From JAHBNG01 sp039028975 (GTDB taxonomy: Bacteria; Chloroflexota; Anaerolineae; Caldilineales; Caldilineaceae), in assembly GCA_039028975.1 (NCBI GenBank), contig JBCCHB010000058.1, positions 27,511 to 91,510 on the forward strand: 64,000 nucleotides of DNA, in the 5' to 3' direction. Position 1 is the stretch's first letter; each line of letters starts with the position of its first letter. Both the position numbers and the translations under genes were made by a program. The notes beneath the pieces were generated by a model, which searched no databases, had not been told where the DNA came from, and saw nothing but the letters and a program-made list of their open reading frames with translations. Shown here one piece after another: positions 34,948 through 43,429 of the stretch.

Positions 34948-35982
34948 TTATGGCGTAACGATAACCTTCCCCACATTCTGACCCGATTTTAGATACTCCA
35001 ATGCTTGAGGAACCTGACTTAGCGGGTACGTGCTGTCGATGATAGGGGTCAGCTTACCCGTTTCCAGCAATTTCATTAATGTGGCCATACTCTTGTTTCG
35101 GCTAGGCATAGAATTATTGGGTGCGGGTAGCTTGCGATCCATCTGGATGCGCATCATCATGCTGAAAAATTGGGGTAGATTTCCCAATAGGGAGCCACCT
35201 ACACTTCCGTAGTGTGCGTGGCCAATATGTACGAATATCCCACCAGGAGCAAGGAGCTGTTTACACGTGGACAAGGCTAGCGTGGATGCCACATCCAGGA
35301 TGAGATGATACGCTCGGTTCTCCTTTGTCAGGTCCTCCTGAGTGTAGTCTTCCTGAGTGTAGTCGATGACGTGATCAGCACCCAAGGACCGGATCATGGC
35401 CAACTTCTCTGAGCTGTCCACACCGGTTATCTCTGCGCCATATGCCTTGGCAAGCTGGACGGCAATGCTGCCCACACCACCGCCTGCGCCATTGATCAAC
35501 ACGTGCTGCCCCGGCTGAATTTGGTTACCATCTGGCAGGTTCGCCAGGGCGATGTAGCCAGAGGTGGGGACCGATGCCGCTTCTTCAAATGGAACGGCGC
35601 TGGGTTTGAGCGCAAGCACGTCTTCCGGCACGGAGACATATTCGGCGTAGGCACCTCCGTTGGTCCACTGGAAGCCTTTGTTGCTCTCGCCAAATACCTC
35701 ATCACCAGGTTTAAAACGGGTGACGTTTGAACCGACCTCTTCCACTGTACCTGCCATATCTGTACCAGGGATTGCCGGATTGGGCTTGCGCCACCCACCC
35801 CACAACCAGCGAAAGACAAAAGGCTGCCCCGTCACCGTGTTCCAGATATCCGGATTGACCGATGCTGCGGCAACCCGAACGAGCACTTCGTTGTCGCCAA
35901 CTGCTGGCATCTCTACTTCTTGAAGATGCAAAACATCTCTGGGTGAACCATACTTGGTTTGGATAATTGCTTTCATTTTCAT
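34948..35982 (-). CDS. Zinc-independent alcohol dehydrogenase/quinone oxidoreductase (MDR)
   Basis: 344 residues of the medium-chain dehydrogenase/reductase superfamily. The N-terminus reads KAIIQTKYGSPRDVLHLQEV, there is an IPGTDMAGTVEEVG segment, and the cofactor loop is GAGGGVGSIAVQLAKAYGA. The structural-zinc cysteine cluster is absent, which fits the NADPH-dependent quinone or enone reductase branch. The ATG at 35982 has GAGG five bases before it; further in-frame codons to 36027 are not conserved. A run of CTCAGGAGGACC-like duplicated codons gives the repeated EDYTQEDLTKE stretch. Confidence 0.88.
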   Translation of the reverse strand: MKMKAIIQTKYGSPRDVLHLQEVEMPAVGDNEVLVRVAAASVNPDIWNTVTGQPFVFRWLWGGWRKPNPAIPGTDMAGTVEEVGSNVTRFKPGDEVFGESNKGFQWTNGGAYAEYVSVPEDVLALKPSAVPFEEAASVPTSGYIALANLPDGNQIQPGQHVLINGAGGGVGSIAVQLAKAYGAEITGVDSSEKLAMIRSLGADHVIDYTQEDYTQEDLTKENRAYHLILDVASTLALSTCKQLLAPGGIFVHIGHAHYGSVGGSLLGNLPQFFSMMMRIQMDRKLPAPNNSMPSRNKSMATLMKLLETGKLTPIIDSTYPLSQVPQALEYLKSGQNVGKVIVTP

Positions 35983-36028
35983 TTGTTCCTCAGAATGGGA
36001 TTTTGCTTGGTTACAGATGCAACGCATC

Positions 36029-36350
36029 CTGCCCTGGAAATAACAAAGATTTAAAGATTAGAAAGATTAAGAATCTGCACAATCTCCTAATCTTTGTTCG
36101 ATTTTCATCTTTCGTGGTGCAGTTGGATGAATGATTGTCTGCCCTGAAAATAACAAAGATTTAAAGATTAGAAAGATTAAGAATCTGCACAATCTCCTAA
36201 TCTTTGTTCGATTTTCATCTTTCGTGGTGCAGTTGGATGAATGTCTGCCCTGAAACTAAACAGGGGTTAGAAGATTAGAAAGACGAGTACAGAACAAAAT
36301 CTGCGTAATCTGTGAGCTATTTGTATCACATTCATCCATCCGTGGTGTGG
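36029..36350. repeat. Tandem direct repeat family D (two exact, one degenerate unit)
   Basis: Units begin CTGCCCTGGAAATAACAAAG, have a period of about 110 bp, and include AAAGATTAGAAAGATTAAGA and ATCTTTCGTGGTGCAGTTGG. The first two are almost identical and the third (from about 36244) is degenerate. A related copy lies at 39600-39705. This occupies most of the 570-bp space between the alcohol dehydrogenase and the LuxR gene. Confidence 0.85.
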
Positions 36351-36511
36351 CCGATTACATGTTTAAGGACTGATTATGAACATATTTCGCCTTATGCCCA
36401 GAGTATAGGGGCTACAAGGTGTTGCCGTACAGACACGAAAGTGTTGTTTATAGGTGTTGTTTTTGGTGTGGGATGGGGTTATTTGGAGAGCGAAATTCAC
36501 TACATTCGGGG

Positions 36512-36556
36512 CAAACGACTATGGACCAAACGACTATGGACTAAACGACTATCCAT
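36512..36556. repeat. Word-repeat tract (AAACGACTATGGAC)
   Basis: Three near-copies of AAACGACTATGGACC/T adjoin the 3' end of the LuxR-type regulator gene. Confidence 0.75.
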
Positions 36557-39375
36557 TACAGAAGACCTAATTCCCGGGCGCGTGCCACGGCTTCCGTACG
36601 GTTTTTGACCTGTAGCTTACCAAAGATCTTCCGGTTATGCCCTTTGACCGTATCCAAGGCCAGGATGAGCCGCTCACTGATCGCCCGATTCGAGAAACCT
36701 TGGGCAACTAAGTGGAGTACTTCTACTTCACGTTGGCTCAAGGGGTCAATAAGAGGTTGAGAAGCAAGTGGAAGGATCGGCATAAAGCCGTCCCTGGTTG
36801 GCAGGTTCTCTGATTCAAAGGCCGCCAGCAGTTTGTCAACATATTCCGGCACGACTTTTGAGCTAGCCGCTTCGGTTAGAAGCTGAGCCATGGGCGCACC
36901 TTCATCCACAAAGGTTCGGATCGATCCACCTGCTTCAGCCAAGACCAGCGCATCTTGTAGTCGTTGAATCGCTATCTCCTTCTCAACCCGGATGTGACGC
37001 GTCACGGCCTCTAGGGCCATTCCTTTTAGCGCTTCAACGGGCTGATTTACTGTCTGCTGGCGGACCTCTTCCAAGCTAGCCAAGGTCGCATCCGTCTTCC
37101 CAGAGGCTAGATAGACTCGGGCCAGCGCTAGGGGAAGTGCATGGTTCTCGGCTAACCGGGCGGCCTTGGCTAGCTCACCCTGTTGAAGAAGTAGATCTAC
37201 CCGAACCATTTCAATCTCGGGGAGAGGATAACTGGTCTCTTTCTCGCCCATGAACTGATCCACTTCGGCCATGAGAGCGGCTGCCCCATCCAAGTCACCT
37301 TGGGCCAGCTTGACCCGAATCAGAACTACCTGGCACGCCGCAGGAATATCAAGTGAAGGCAATTGTCGGCCATAGTGGATACCCTGTTGAGCATAGGTAT
37401 GAACTGCCTCAAAATCATTCCATTCGTAAAATATCTTTGTGAGGCCAAAATAGGCCGCACAGATAAAGGGTGGTGGCGGTTCGCCAGCTAGCTTCAGCGT
37501 ACGCTCATAGGTCTCTACAGCCAAAGCCAATTGGTTCTCTACCTCATATACGCTGGCCAAGCCCAGAAGTCCGGCTAAAATAAAGGTCGTATTTCCTGAC
37601 GCTTCAGCCATAGATAGCATCTCTGTGTACGCCTGTCGCGCTGCAACAGAATCCCCCTGAAGCAGATAGGCATAGCCCAGTGTCATACTGACGGTCGTGC
37701 GTAAGGCAAGATTATCTGGGCGTAAGTAGTCTAAAGCCCGTTGAGACTGGGCTAACATAGGTGCTATCTCATTAGTTGGGATGGCCAGCATAGCTCGGAC
37801 CGCGGCGATATGTCCCAGCAGATTTTTGGTTGCCACATCTAGATCTACCCGGAGATCCCTGATGAGCAAGTTCGCTTCCGCGGCCTGTAGCTGTTCTTCA
37901 ATCTTGGCGACCGGATGACCGCTTAGCGTTAAAGCTGTAGCCAAGGTTATCCACAACGAGGGTTGAGCATCCATGACAGAGGTCGGCAGCGATTGCAGCC
38001 ATTTGACGATTGGGTTGACTATGCCCCTAAAGTAGAGAGGCGTGCCATTCCCATCAACCAAGCGCTCTGCCCGAGGCAGATCATTTGCCGCAACCGCATG
38101 CTGAAAGGCTTCCAACACCCACCCGTTCTCTTCATACCATATGCTGGCGCGCTTATGTAATATCTCCACCGTTACACCTTGATCGATTGGAGCCTGACTT
38201 GCGTCCGACGCGTCTCCTCCAGATACCAGGGTAACTTGGTTTGCAGAGACAGCTTGGCTTAGTCTCTGTTGTAGCAGTTCGGCAAAGAGGTGATGATATC
38301 GATACCAGCGTCGCTCATTATCCAAAGGGATGATGAAGAGATTGGCTTGCTCCATATAAGTCAGAATCGCTTGACTAGAGGTCGACGGCACGTCCAGAAT
38401 CGCATCACAGAGCGGGCCACAAAGTCTTTGACAGATAGACGTATGGAGCAAAAAGTTCTGGATGTGGTAGGGCTGCTGCTGGAGCACCTCTTCAACCAGA
38501 TAATCCAGCACAAAGCGGTGGCTGCCCGTAAATGATTGAATAAAGCTAGCGGTATCTGACTGTTTACCCTTTGATTGCCCTGCATTGGCCTGCTCGACGT
38601 CAGTCGATCTTCCACCTATTGGCCAGGCATCCGCTTGACCAATCTCTTTGTTGCTCTGTACAGATAGCATCCCTTGCAGAGCTAAAGAGGCCAATTGTAA
38701 ACCCACAATCCAGCCTTCCGTGCGAGTTTCCAGTGCAACGACCTCTTGTGCAGATAAATCCAGCCCCATTGTCTGGTTGAGAAAAGTACCAGCTTCATCA
38801 TAGGTAAAGCGTAGATCCGTGGCACGCAGCTCGGTCAACTGGCCACGAGCGCGATGTCGGGCCAAAGGGAGTTGTGGATCTTCCCGTGTAGCGATGACAA
38901 GGTGCAATTGGGGGGGCAGGTGCTCTAGGGCGAAGGAAAGGATGCCGTCGATGGCTTCCTCGCTAATTGCATGGTAATCGTCCAACACCAGGATGAAGTC
39001 CTGGGGAATGGTGGCAATTTCATTGAGTAGAGCTGTCAGCAGAGAGTCAATAGGTGGAGGCTGAGGAGATTGAAGCAGGGCCAACATCTGGCTGCCCACA
39101 TGAGGCACAATCGTCTGCACTGCACCGACTAGGTACGTCAAAAAACGCAGCGGATCATTGTCTCCTGGGTCTAATGATAGCCAAGCGACGGGTCGTCCAC
39201 AATCTGCTACCCAGGCACTGACCAGCGTGGTTTTGCCAAAGCCAGCAGGAGCCGAGATCAATGTTAACTTGCTCTCATAGCCTTCATTGAGCCGAGCCAA
39301 CAAGCGGGTACGCTGCACGAGATTGGCACGCTGTTTGGGGATATAGAGTTTGGTTTGCAGAATCTCGTTAGACAA
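36556..39375 (-). CDS. MalT-like LuxR-family ATPase regulator (LAL)
   Basis: 939 residues. The N-terminal ATPase has Walker A SAPAGFGKTTLVSAW near 41-55 and Walker B FILVLDDYHAI near 146-156. A long helical (TPR/MalT-sensor) middle follows, then a C-terminal LuxR helix-turn-helix at about 870-935 (LSQREVEVLHLVAQGFSNRA, then LDTVKGHNRKIFGKL). These signal-gated activators form oligomers on ligand binding. The start is TTG at 39375 with a weak ribosome site. Residues around 240-265 (QADAWPIGGRSTDVEQANAG) look like an inserted low-complexity linker. No obvious target operon adjoins. Confidence 0.9.
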   Translation of the reverse strand: MSNEILQTKLYIPKQRANLVQRTRLLARLNEGYESKLTLISAPAGFGKTTLVSAWVADCGRPVAWLSLDPGDNDPLRFLTYLVGAVQTIVPHVGSQMLALLQSPQPPPIDSLLTALLNEIATIPQDFILVLDDYHAISEEAIDGILSFALEHLPPQLHLVIATREDPQLPLARHRARGQLTELRATDLRFTYDEAGTFLNQTMGLDLSAQEVVALETRTEGWIVGLQLASLALQGMLSVQSNKEIGQADAWPIGGRSTDVEQANAGQSKGKQSDTASFIQSFTGSHRFVLDYLVEEVLQQQPYHIQNFLLHTSICQRLCGPLCDAILDVPSTSSQAILTYMEQANLFIIPLDNERRWYRYHHLFAELLQQRLSQAVSANQVTLVSGGDASDASQAPIDQGVTVEILHKRASIWYEENGWVLEAFQHAVAANDLPRAERLVDGNGTPLYFRGIVNPIVKWLQSLPTSVMDAQPSLWITLATALTLSGHPVAKIEEQLQAAEANLLIRDLRVDLDVATKNLLGHIAAVRAMLAIPTNEIAPMLAQSQRALDYLRPDNLALRTTVSMTLGYAYLLQGDSVAARQAYTEMLSMAEASGNTTFILAGLLGLASVYEVENQLALAVETYERTLKLAGEPPPPFICAAYFGLTKIFYEWNDFEAVHTYAQQGIHYGRQLPSLDIPAACQVVLIRVKLAQGDLDGAAALMAEVDQFMGEKETSYPLPEIEMVRVDLLLQQGELAKAARLAENHALPLALARVYLASGKTDATLASLEEVRQQTVNQPVEALKGMALEAVTRHIRVEKEIAIQRLQDALVLAEAGGSIRTFVDEGAPMAQLLTEAASSKVVPEYVDKLLAAFESENLPTRDGFMPILPLASQPLIDPLSQREVEVLHLVAQGFSNRAISERLILALDTVKGHNRKIFGKLQVKNRTEAVARARELGLL

Positions 39376-39488
39376 TTGGTATGCCTATGATTAGCAATAG
39401 CATAGATAGCCAATCAGAAAAGGATTATCTGGATATCTATAGTATCGACATTGGGTATCCAAGGTGTGTACCTCTGATTATCAGGAAG

Positions 39489-39600
39489 CCGCGATCGACT
39501 GGGAAATGTCACCTCCACGAGGAACGAGGAGAAATCTTGCGCTCGACCAGTGTCAAAGATTGCTCCCGTTGCTCGAAATGACAGACTGCGCTCTGTCTTA
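39489..39600. repeat. Palindromic repeat family G, copy 2
   Basis: Contains GAAATGTCACC, ACGAGGAACGAGGAGAAATC and, further on, GCTCCCGTTGCTCGAAATGAC in opposite sense. It shares its core with 29517-29690. Confidence 0.55.
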
Positions 39601-39705
39601 TCAATCAACAAAGATTAGAAGATTGCAAAGATAAAGAATCTGTAAAATCTTTGAAATTTTTGTTCTATTTTCAGTCCCTGTGGTGCAGCCCGTTGCATAT
39701 CTAAC
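39600..39705. repeat. Repeat family D, dispersed copy
   Basis: Reads ATCAACAAAGATTAGAAGAT, then AAGAATCTGTAAAATCTTTG and CTGTGGTGCAGCCCGTTGCA. It is the same word order as the tandem units at 36029-36350. Confidence 0.6.
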
Positions 39706-39755
39706 TACTGATTATAGGCGAAAATTTGAAGAGGTTCAAGCTCATGCGTGTATCT

Positions 39756-39837
39756 ATAGTCTTTAAGAAAAAGATTTTCCAGCCGCCCTTCGACAAGCTC
39801 AGGGGACAACTGGAAAATCTTTTTCTGGATATCTATA
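39756..39837. repeat. Palindromic repeat family C, copy 2
   Basis: Matches 34592-34675 base for base over about 80 bp, including the CCTTCGACAAGCTCAGG core and the 16-base arms. Confidence 0.85.
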
Positions 39838-39920
39838 TACTGCGGTCGTTTTGAAAACAGGAGTTTTCCGATGCTCTACCAGAGTGGCCAAACTCTTGTT
39901 TTCAAACGGAGCTGAGTATA
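39836..39920. repeat. Palindromic repeat family B, copy 4
   Basis: Reverse orientation of the 4129-4213 copy: begins TATACTGCGGTCGTTTTGAA and ends TTCAAACGGAGCTGAGTATA. Its long arms, TTTTGAAAACAGGAGTTT and AAACTCTTGTTTTCAAA, are nearly perfect. Confidence 0.8.
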
Positions 39921-40064
39921 AGTGAACCTAGGAGATCAAAAATGATTTGCTTCCCTACTTTGCCCCTCTTGCCTCCTTCCTGCTCTCTTTGGTAATGCTC
40001 TTGGTAATGCAATGGCTAGCGCTACAGTAATGATAGGCCCGTACCATACCAAGGCAACGGGAAA

Positions 40065-40145
40065 CGCCTTCAAAACGCTGCAAAAACGCACTGCCACCTA
40101 CACTGGTGAAAAGCAATCGTGAGAGATTGCTAAGGTGGTAAAAGA
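40065..40145 (+). promoter_or_regulatory. Structured leader of the triple-repeat protein gene
   Basis: GGCAACGGGAAACGCC, then an outer stem CCACCT/AGGTGG (about 40095-40139) enclosing AGCAATC-GTGAGA-GATTGCT (40112-40131). It ends some 75 bases before the start codon. The nested stems with A-rich bulges recall a regulatory RNA, but I cannot assign a known riboswitch class. Confidence 0.3.
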
Positions 40146-40212
40146 TGTGTGGTTCAACCGTCACAATTGAATTGTCACGAATAGATGCAGAGTATCAAAA
40201 CAGGAGAATTTT

Positions 40213-42996
40213 ATGAAAGCATACCTACTGAACGTAAGCATACGGTACCTACTAATCGTTGCATTACTGAGCACGACCGTATTGCTCCGACTGCCAGGCC
40301 ATGCCCAGGCAGCGTCATTGTCTTCCACATCGTTGGTTTCCGCACCCCTCGCTTGTGATGCGCCAACCCCTTACACGACTATCGGAGCCAATGCAGACGC
40401 CATTCGAGATGGTGTAAACGAATTCCGCGATGCCATTGGCCCCTTGAACAACCCTCATCCTATCAACCACTTGACTGGACGTCGTCAAATCAACTGGGAT
40501 GCCGCACCAGATGGCGTTTCAGCGCCCAACGCATTTCCAGGCGACTTCTTTAATGCCAACTTCTTTCCACGGGCTAGAGGCATTGCTTTCACAACACCTG
40601 ATGAGACAAATGAGTTTCAGTTAAGTGCCACTGCGGCATCTGGAGAAGGCATTGAGTTCGAGAATATCGACCCCAGTTACTCGTCTGAATTCTCAGTCTA
40701 TTCGGCAGAGCGAATCTTCACGGCTCTCGACAACAATGTAATCGACGTCCGCTTTTACAACCCGGCCAATCCGAGCGAGTCAGCTCTGGTTGATAGCTTT
40801 GGTGCTATCTTTACAGATGTGGATCTGGCGGATTCAACCACATTACGTTACTACGACGCCGATGATAATCTTGTCTACACGTTAAACGTTCCCTCTTTTG
40901 CGGGTCAAGAATACCTGTCTCTGGCTGGTGCCAAATTTAGCGAAGCTTGCATCAGCCGGGTACGCATTACGTCGGGCAACATTGGACTCAAAGTAGGGAT
41001 TCAAGACGGTGTTGTTGGATACGATGTGGTGGCTATGGATGACTTCATCTATGGCGAACCTCAGCCGATTACAAGCTGCGGTCTTCCCATGATTTATGAA
41101 ACCACAGGGAGCAACCCCGATGAAATTCGCGACGGTGTCAATGCCTATCGAGATGCCTTGGGCGATCTCAATGCACCGGCGCCCTTCAACAACTTGGATG
41201 GACGTCGCCAAATCAACTGGGACGCGGCCCCAGATAGCATCTCCGCTCCCAATGACTTCCCAGGCAATTTCTTTAACGCTGATGTCTTCCCTAGAGCGCG
41301 GGGGATTGCCTTCAAGACCGATGGGACAGGTTTCGAACTCAGCGCGACGGATGCATCGGGTGAAGGTGTTGAATTTGATAATATCAACAGCAACTATTCC
41401 TCTATTTTCCAAACTTACTCACCAGAGCGCCTCTTCACGGCCATTGGCTCCAACGTTGTCGAAGCCAATTTCTACAACCCCGCCCAACAGACAAGTCGAG
41501 CCTTGACTGACGGCTTTGGCGCAGTCTTCACCGATGTGGATTTGGAAGGTAAAACAACTATTGGCTACTACGATATAGACGGCAAGCTGCTCTACAAGCA
41601 GGGAATCCAGCCCAAAGCAGGTAACGAAGGTCTCTCCTTTGCTGGCGTCAAATTTAATTCAAACTGCGTCAGCTTTGTCAAGCTAACCAACGGCACCGCC
41701 GCCCTGGGTGCAGATGTTAATGACGACCCTGAGAACACAGAAAACCCGATCGATCTCGTTGTGATGGATGACTTTATTTATGGTGAACCAACCCGAGGAA
41801 ACGTCTGCGGCACACCTGAGATTTTCACCGCTGTCGGTGCAGACGCAGCGGATATCGAGACTACCGTTGAAAGTTATCGCACAGCCCTTGGTGACCTCAA
41901 CGCCTTTGAGCCAACCAACTTCGCAGACGGTCGCCGCCAGATTAACTGGGATGCAGCACCGGACGCCATCTCGGCACCCAACGAATTTCCATTTGATTTC
42001 TTCAACTTCAATGCTTCGCCCCGTGCCCGTGGTATCGAGTTCACCACCAACGGCCAAGGCTTTCAGTTGAGCGCGACAGAGGAATCTGGGGTAGGCGTTG
42101 AGTTCGAGAACATTAACCCCAACGGACCAGCCTATTTCGATACCTTCTCGGCAGAGCGGCTCTTCACACCTGTCGGTTCCAACGAAGTCGATGCATTCTT
42201 CTTCGATCCAGCGAACCAGTCAGAATCGGCGCTGACAAGCGGCTTTGGTGCAGTCTTTACCGATGTGGATTTGGCGAACGTAACGGCCATTCGCTACTAC
42301 GATGTCAACAACAGATTGGTCTATGCCCAGGCCGTACCCAATTTTGAAGGCAACCAGCAAGAGAGCCTCTCCTTTGCCGGTCTGAAATTTGATTCAGCCT
42401 GTGTAGGTCGAGTACGCCTGGTTAACGGCAACACCGTGCTCGCTAGCGAGTTCATGGATGATCCAGAGAATGGTGCTGATGTGGTGGTGATGGACGACTT
42501 CATCTACGGTGAACCGCAACCATCCCAGTTGAATGTCAATGCGGCCATCAATCTCATCAACGTGCAGGGAAATTTCGACCGTACGCCTCAGGACAACGCT
42601 CAGTTTGGCGTCTTTACCATCAACACCGAATTCAAGAACGTAGGTGACCAGCCGATCAAGAATATGTCTTTTGTAGTCACCGAATTGAATAATGAAAATA
42701 CCTTGCTCAACAGCACGAACGAAGAACTAGGTGTCGGCGCACTGCTACCGATTCCGGCCACTGACTTAGGGACCGATGAGGTACTGGCCCCTGGCGAGAC
42801 CTTCAACGTGGTCTTTGAGATCGGCATCAATCAGTTCCGTCCCTTCACCCTGCTCGTCAACGCCTTTGGCAGTATCGGCGCAGATGTAGATGCAACCGTT
42901 GATCTTGGCTGGAACTACATGATGGACTCTGATCCAACCGTCACAGGTCAACAGACTGACGGTTCGGCGCTCTATCTGCCATTCATCAGCCGCTAG
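40213..42996 (+). CDS. Secreted three-repeat surface protein with YLPFI tail
   Basis: 927 residues. A signal peptide ends near residue 34 (HAQA). Three tandem repeats of about 240 residues start near 47, 290 and 533. Each contains GRRQINWDAAPD, SAPN-FP--FFN, PRARGI-F, SGEGVEFDNIN, FGAVFTDVDL and VVMDDFIYGEP. The first Cys of each repeat and one near its end could pair. A C-terminal domain at about 768-915 looks like an immunoglobulin-type fold, and the protein ends ALYLPFISR. The ATG has AGGAG upstream. Probably a cell-surface or sheath component. The repeat recalls VOC-free jelly-roll domains seen after PEP-type leaders, but I do not recognise a named family. Confidence 0.8.
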   Translation: MKAYLLNVSIRYLLIVALLSTTVLLRLPGHAQAASLSSTSLVSAPLACDAPTPYTTIGANADAIRDGVNEFRDAIGPLNNPHPINHLTGRRQINWDAAPDGVSAPNAFPGDFFNANFFPRARGIAFTTPDETNEFQLSATAASGEGIEFENIDPSYSSEFSVYSAERIFTALDNNVIDVRFYNPANPSESALVDSFGAIFTDVDLADSTTLRYYDADDNLVYTLNVPSFAGQEYLSLAGAKFSEACISRVRITSGNIGLKVGIQDGVVGYDVVAMDDFIYGEPQPITSCGLPMIYETTGSNPDEIRDGVNAYRDALGDLNAPAPFNNLDGRRQINWDAAPDSISAPNDFPGNFFNADVFPRARGIAFKTDGTGFELSATDASGEGVEFDNINSNYSSIFQTYSPERLFTAIGSNVVEANFYNPAQQTSRALTDGFGAVFTDVDLEGKTTIGYYDIDGKLLYKQGIQPKAGNEGLSFAGVKFNSNCVSFVKLTNGTAALGADVNDDPENTENPIDLVVMDDFIYGEPTRGNVCGTPEIFTAVGADAADIETTVESYRTALGDLNAFEPTNFADGRRQINWDAAPDAISAPNEFPFDFFNFNASPRARGIEFTTNGQGFQLSATEESGVGVEFENINPNGPAYFDTFSAERLFTPVGSNEVDAFFFDPANQSESALTSGFGAVFTDVDLANVTAIRYYDVNNRLVYAQAVPNFEGNQQESLSFAGLKFDSACVGRVRLVNGNTVLASEFMDDPENGADVVVMDDFIYGEPQPSQLNVNAAINLINVQGNFDRTPQDNAQFGVFTINTEFKNVGDQPIKNMSFVVTELNNENTLLNSTNEELGVGALLPIPATDLGTDEVLAPGETFNVVFEIGINQFRPFTLLVNAFGSIGADVDATVDLGWNYMMDSDPTVTGQQTDGSALYLPFISR

Positions 42997-43048
42997 CAAA
43001 TTGAAGTGTCCATGACGGTTCTGCTCCTTTCACGATGAAATTGTCGGA

Positions 43049-43104
43049 GGTAAACAGTCAGAGGTAAACAGTCAGAAGTAAACAGTCAGAAGTAAACAGT
43101 CAGA
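43049..43104. repeat. Four tandem 14-bp units
   Basis: GGTAAACAGTCAGA twice followed by AGTAAACAGTCAGA twice. Confidence 0.9.
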
Positions 43105-43127
43105 CAATGCCATTAAGTTAGTGGAGA

Positions 43128-43188
43128 CTGCAATGCATGGCGTCCTGAGCTTTGAATCTACCTTAGGGGATACCGCCATGTATTGCAG
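43128..43188. terminator. Hairpin between two surface-protein genes
   Basis: Arms CTGCAATGCATGGCG and CGCCATGTATTGCAG (one mismatch) around a 33-base loop. No U-run follows, so it may be a repeat or processing site instead of a true terminator. Confidence 0.35.
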
Positions 43189-43429
43189 AAGGAACGGCTT
43201 AACTGAATGACATTGAGAACAGTCGATGACCTAGGATGAAGTGATCAATTCAGGACTTACCATTGCGAGATCCGAATAAGCTGCATCTTTGCAAATACGC
43301 TCAATACATGTGTTAGTCCTGTTACCCACTAAGCCCGAGCACTAGGTCATCAAGCTTTATTAACACTATTTCTGTGAATGATGGATGAGAACCTATTCTA
43401 TGTTTCCACAATCTAAAGGAGATTTACAG

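Larger units (their letters stand above)
39376..40212. other. Gene-free interval with repeats G, D, C, B and a structured leader
   Basis: About 840 bp. It holds a GAGGAACGAGGAGAAATCT palindrome (39489-39600), a repeat D relative (39600-39705), repeat C (39756-39837), repeat B (39836-39920, sharing its end with C) and the leader of the triple-repeat protein gene. No gene is supported. Four repeat families side by side make this the densest repeat cluster in the window. Confidence 0.6.
42997..43429. other. Gene-free interval with 14-bp tandem tract and hairpin
   Basis: 433 bp. It has four 14-base units (43049-43104), then a hairpin with 15-base arms (43128-43188), then the upstream region of the tyrosine-rich protein. 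That region includes AGGACTTACC near 43253 and AGTCCTG near 43315, which can pair. Confidence 0.55.

Noticed and set aside
36029..36350. CRISPR array made of the 110-bp tandem units
   Set aside because: The units repeat along their entire length without unique spacers, so this is a plain tandem repeat.
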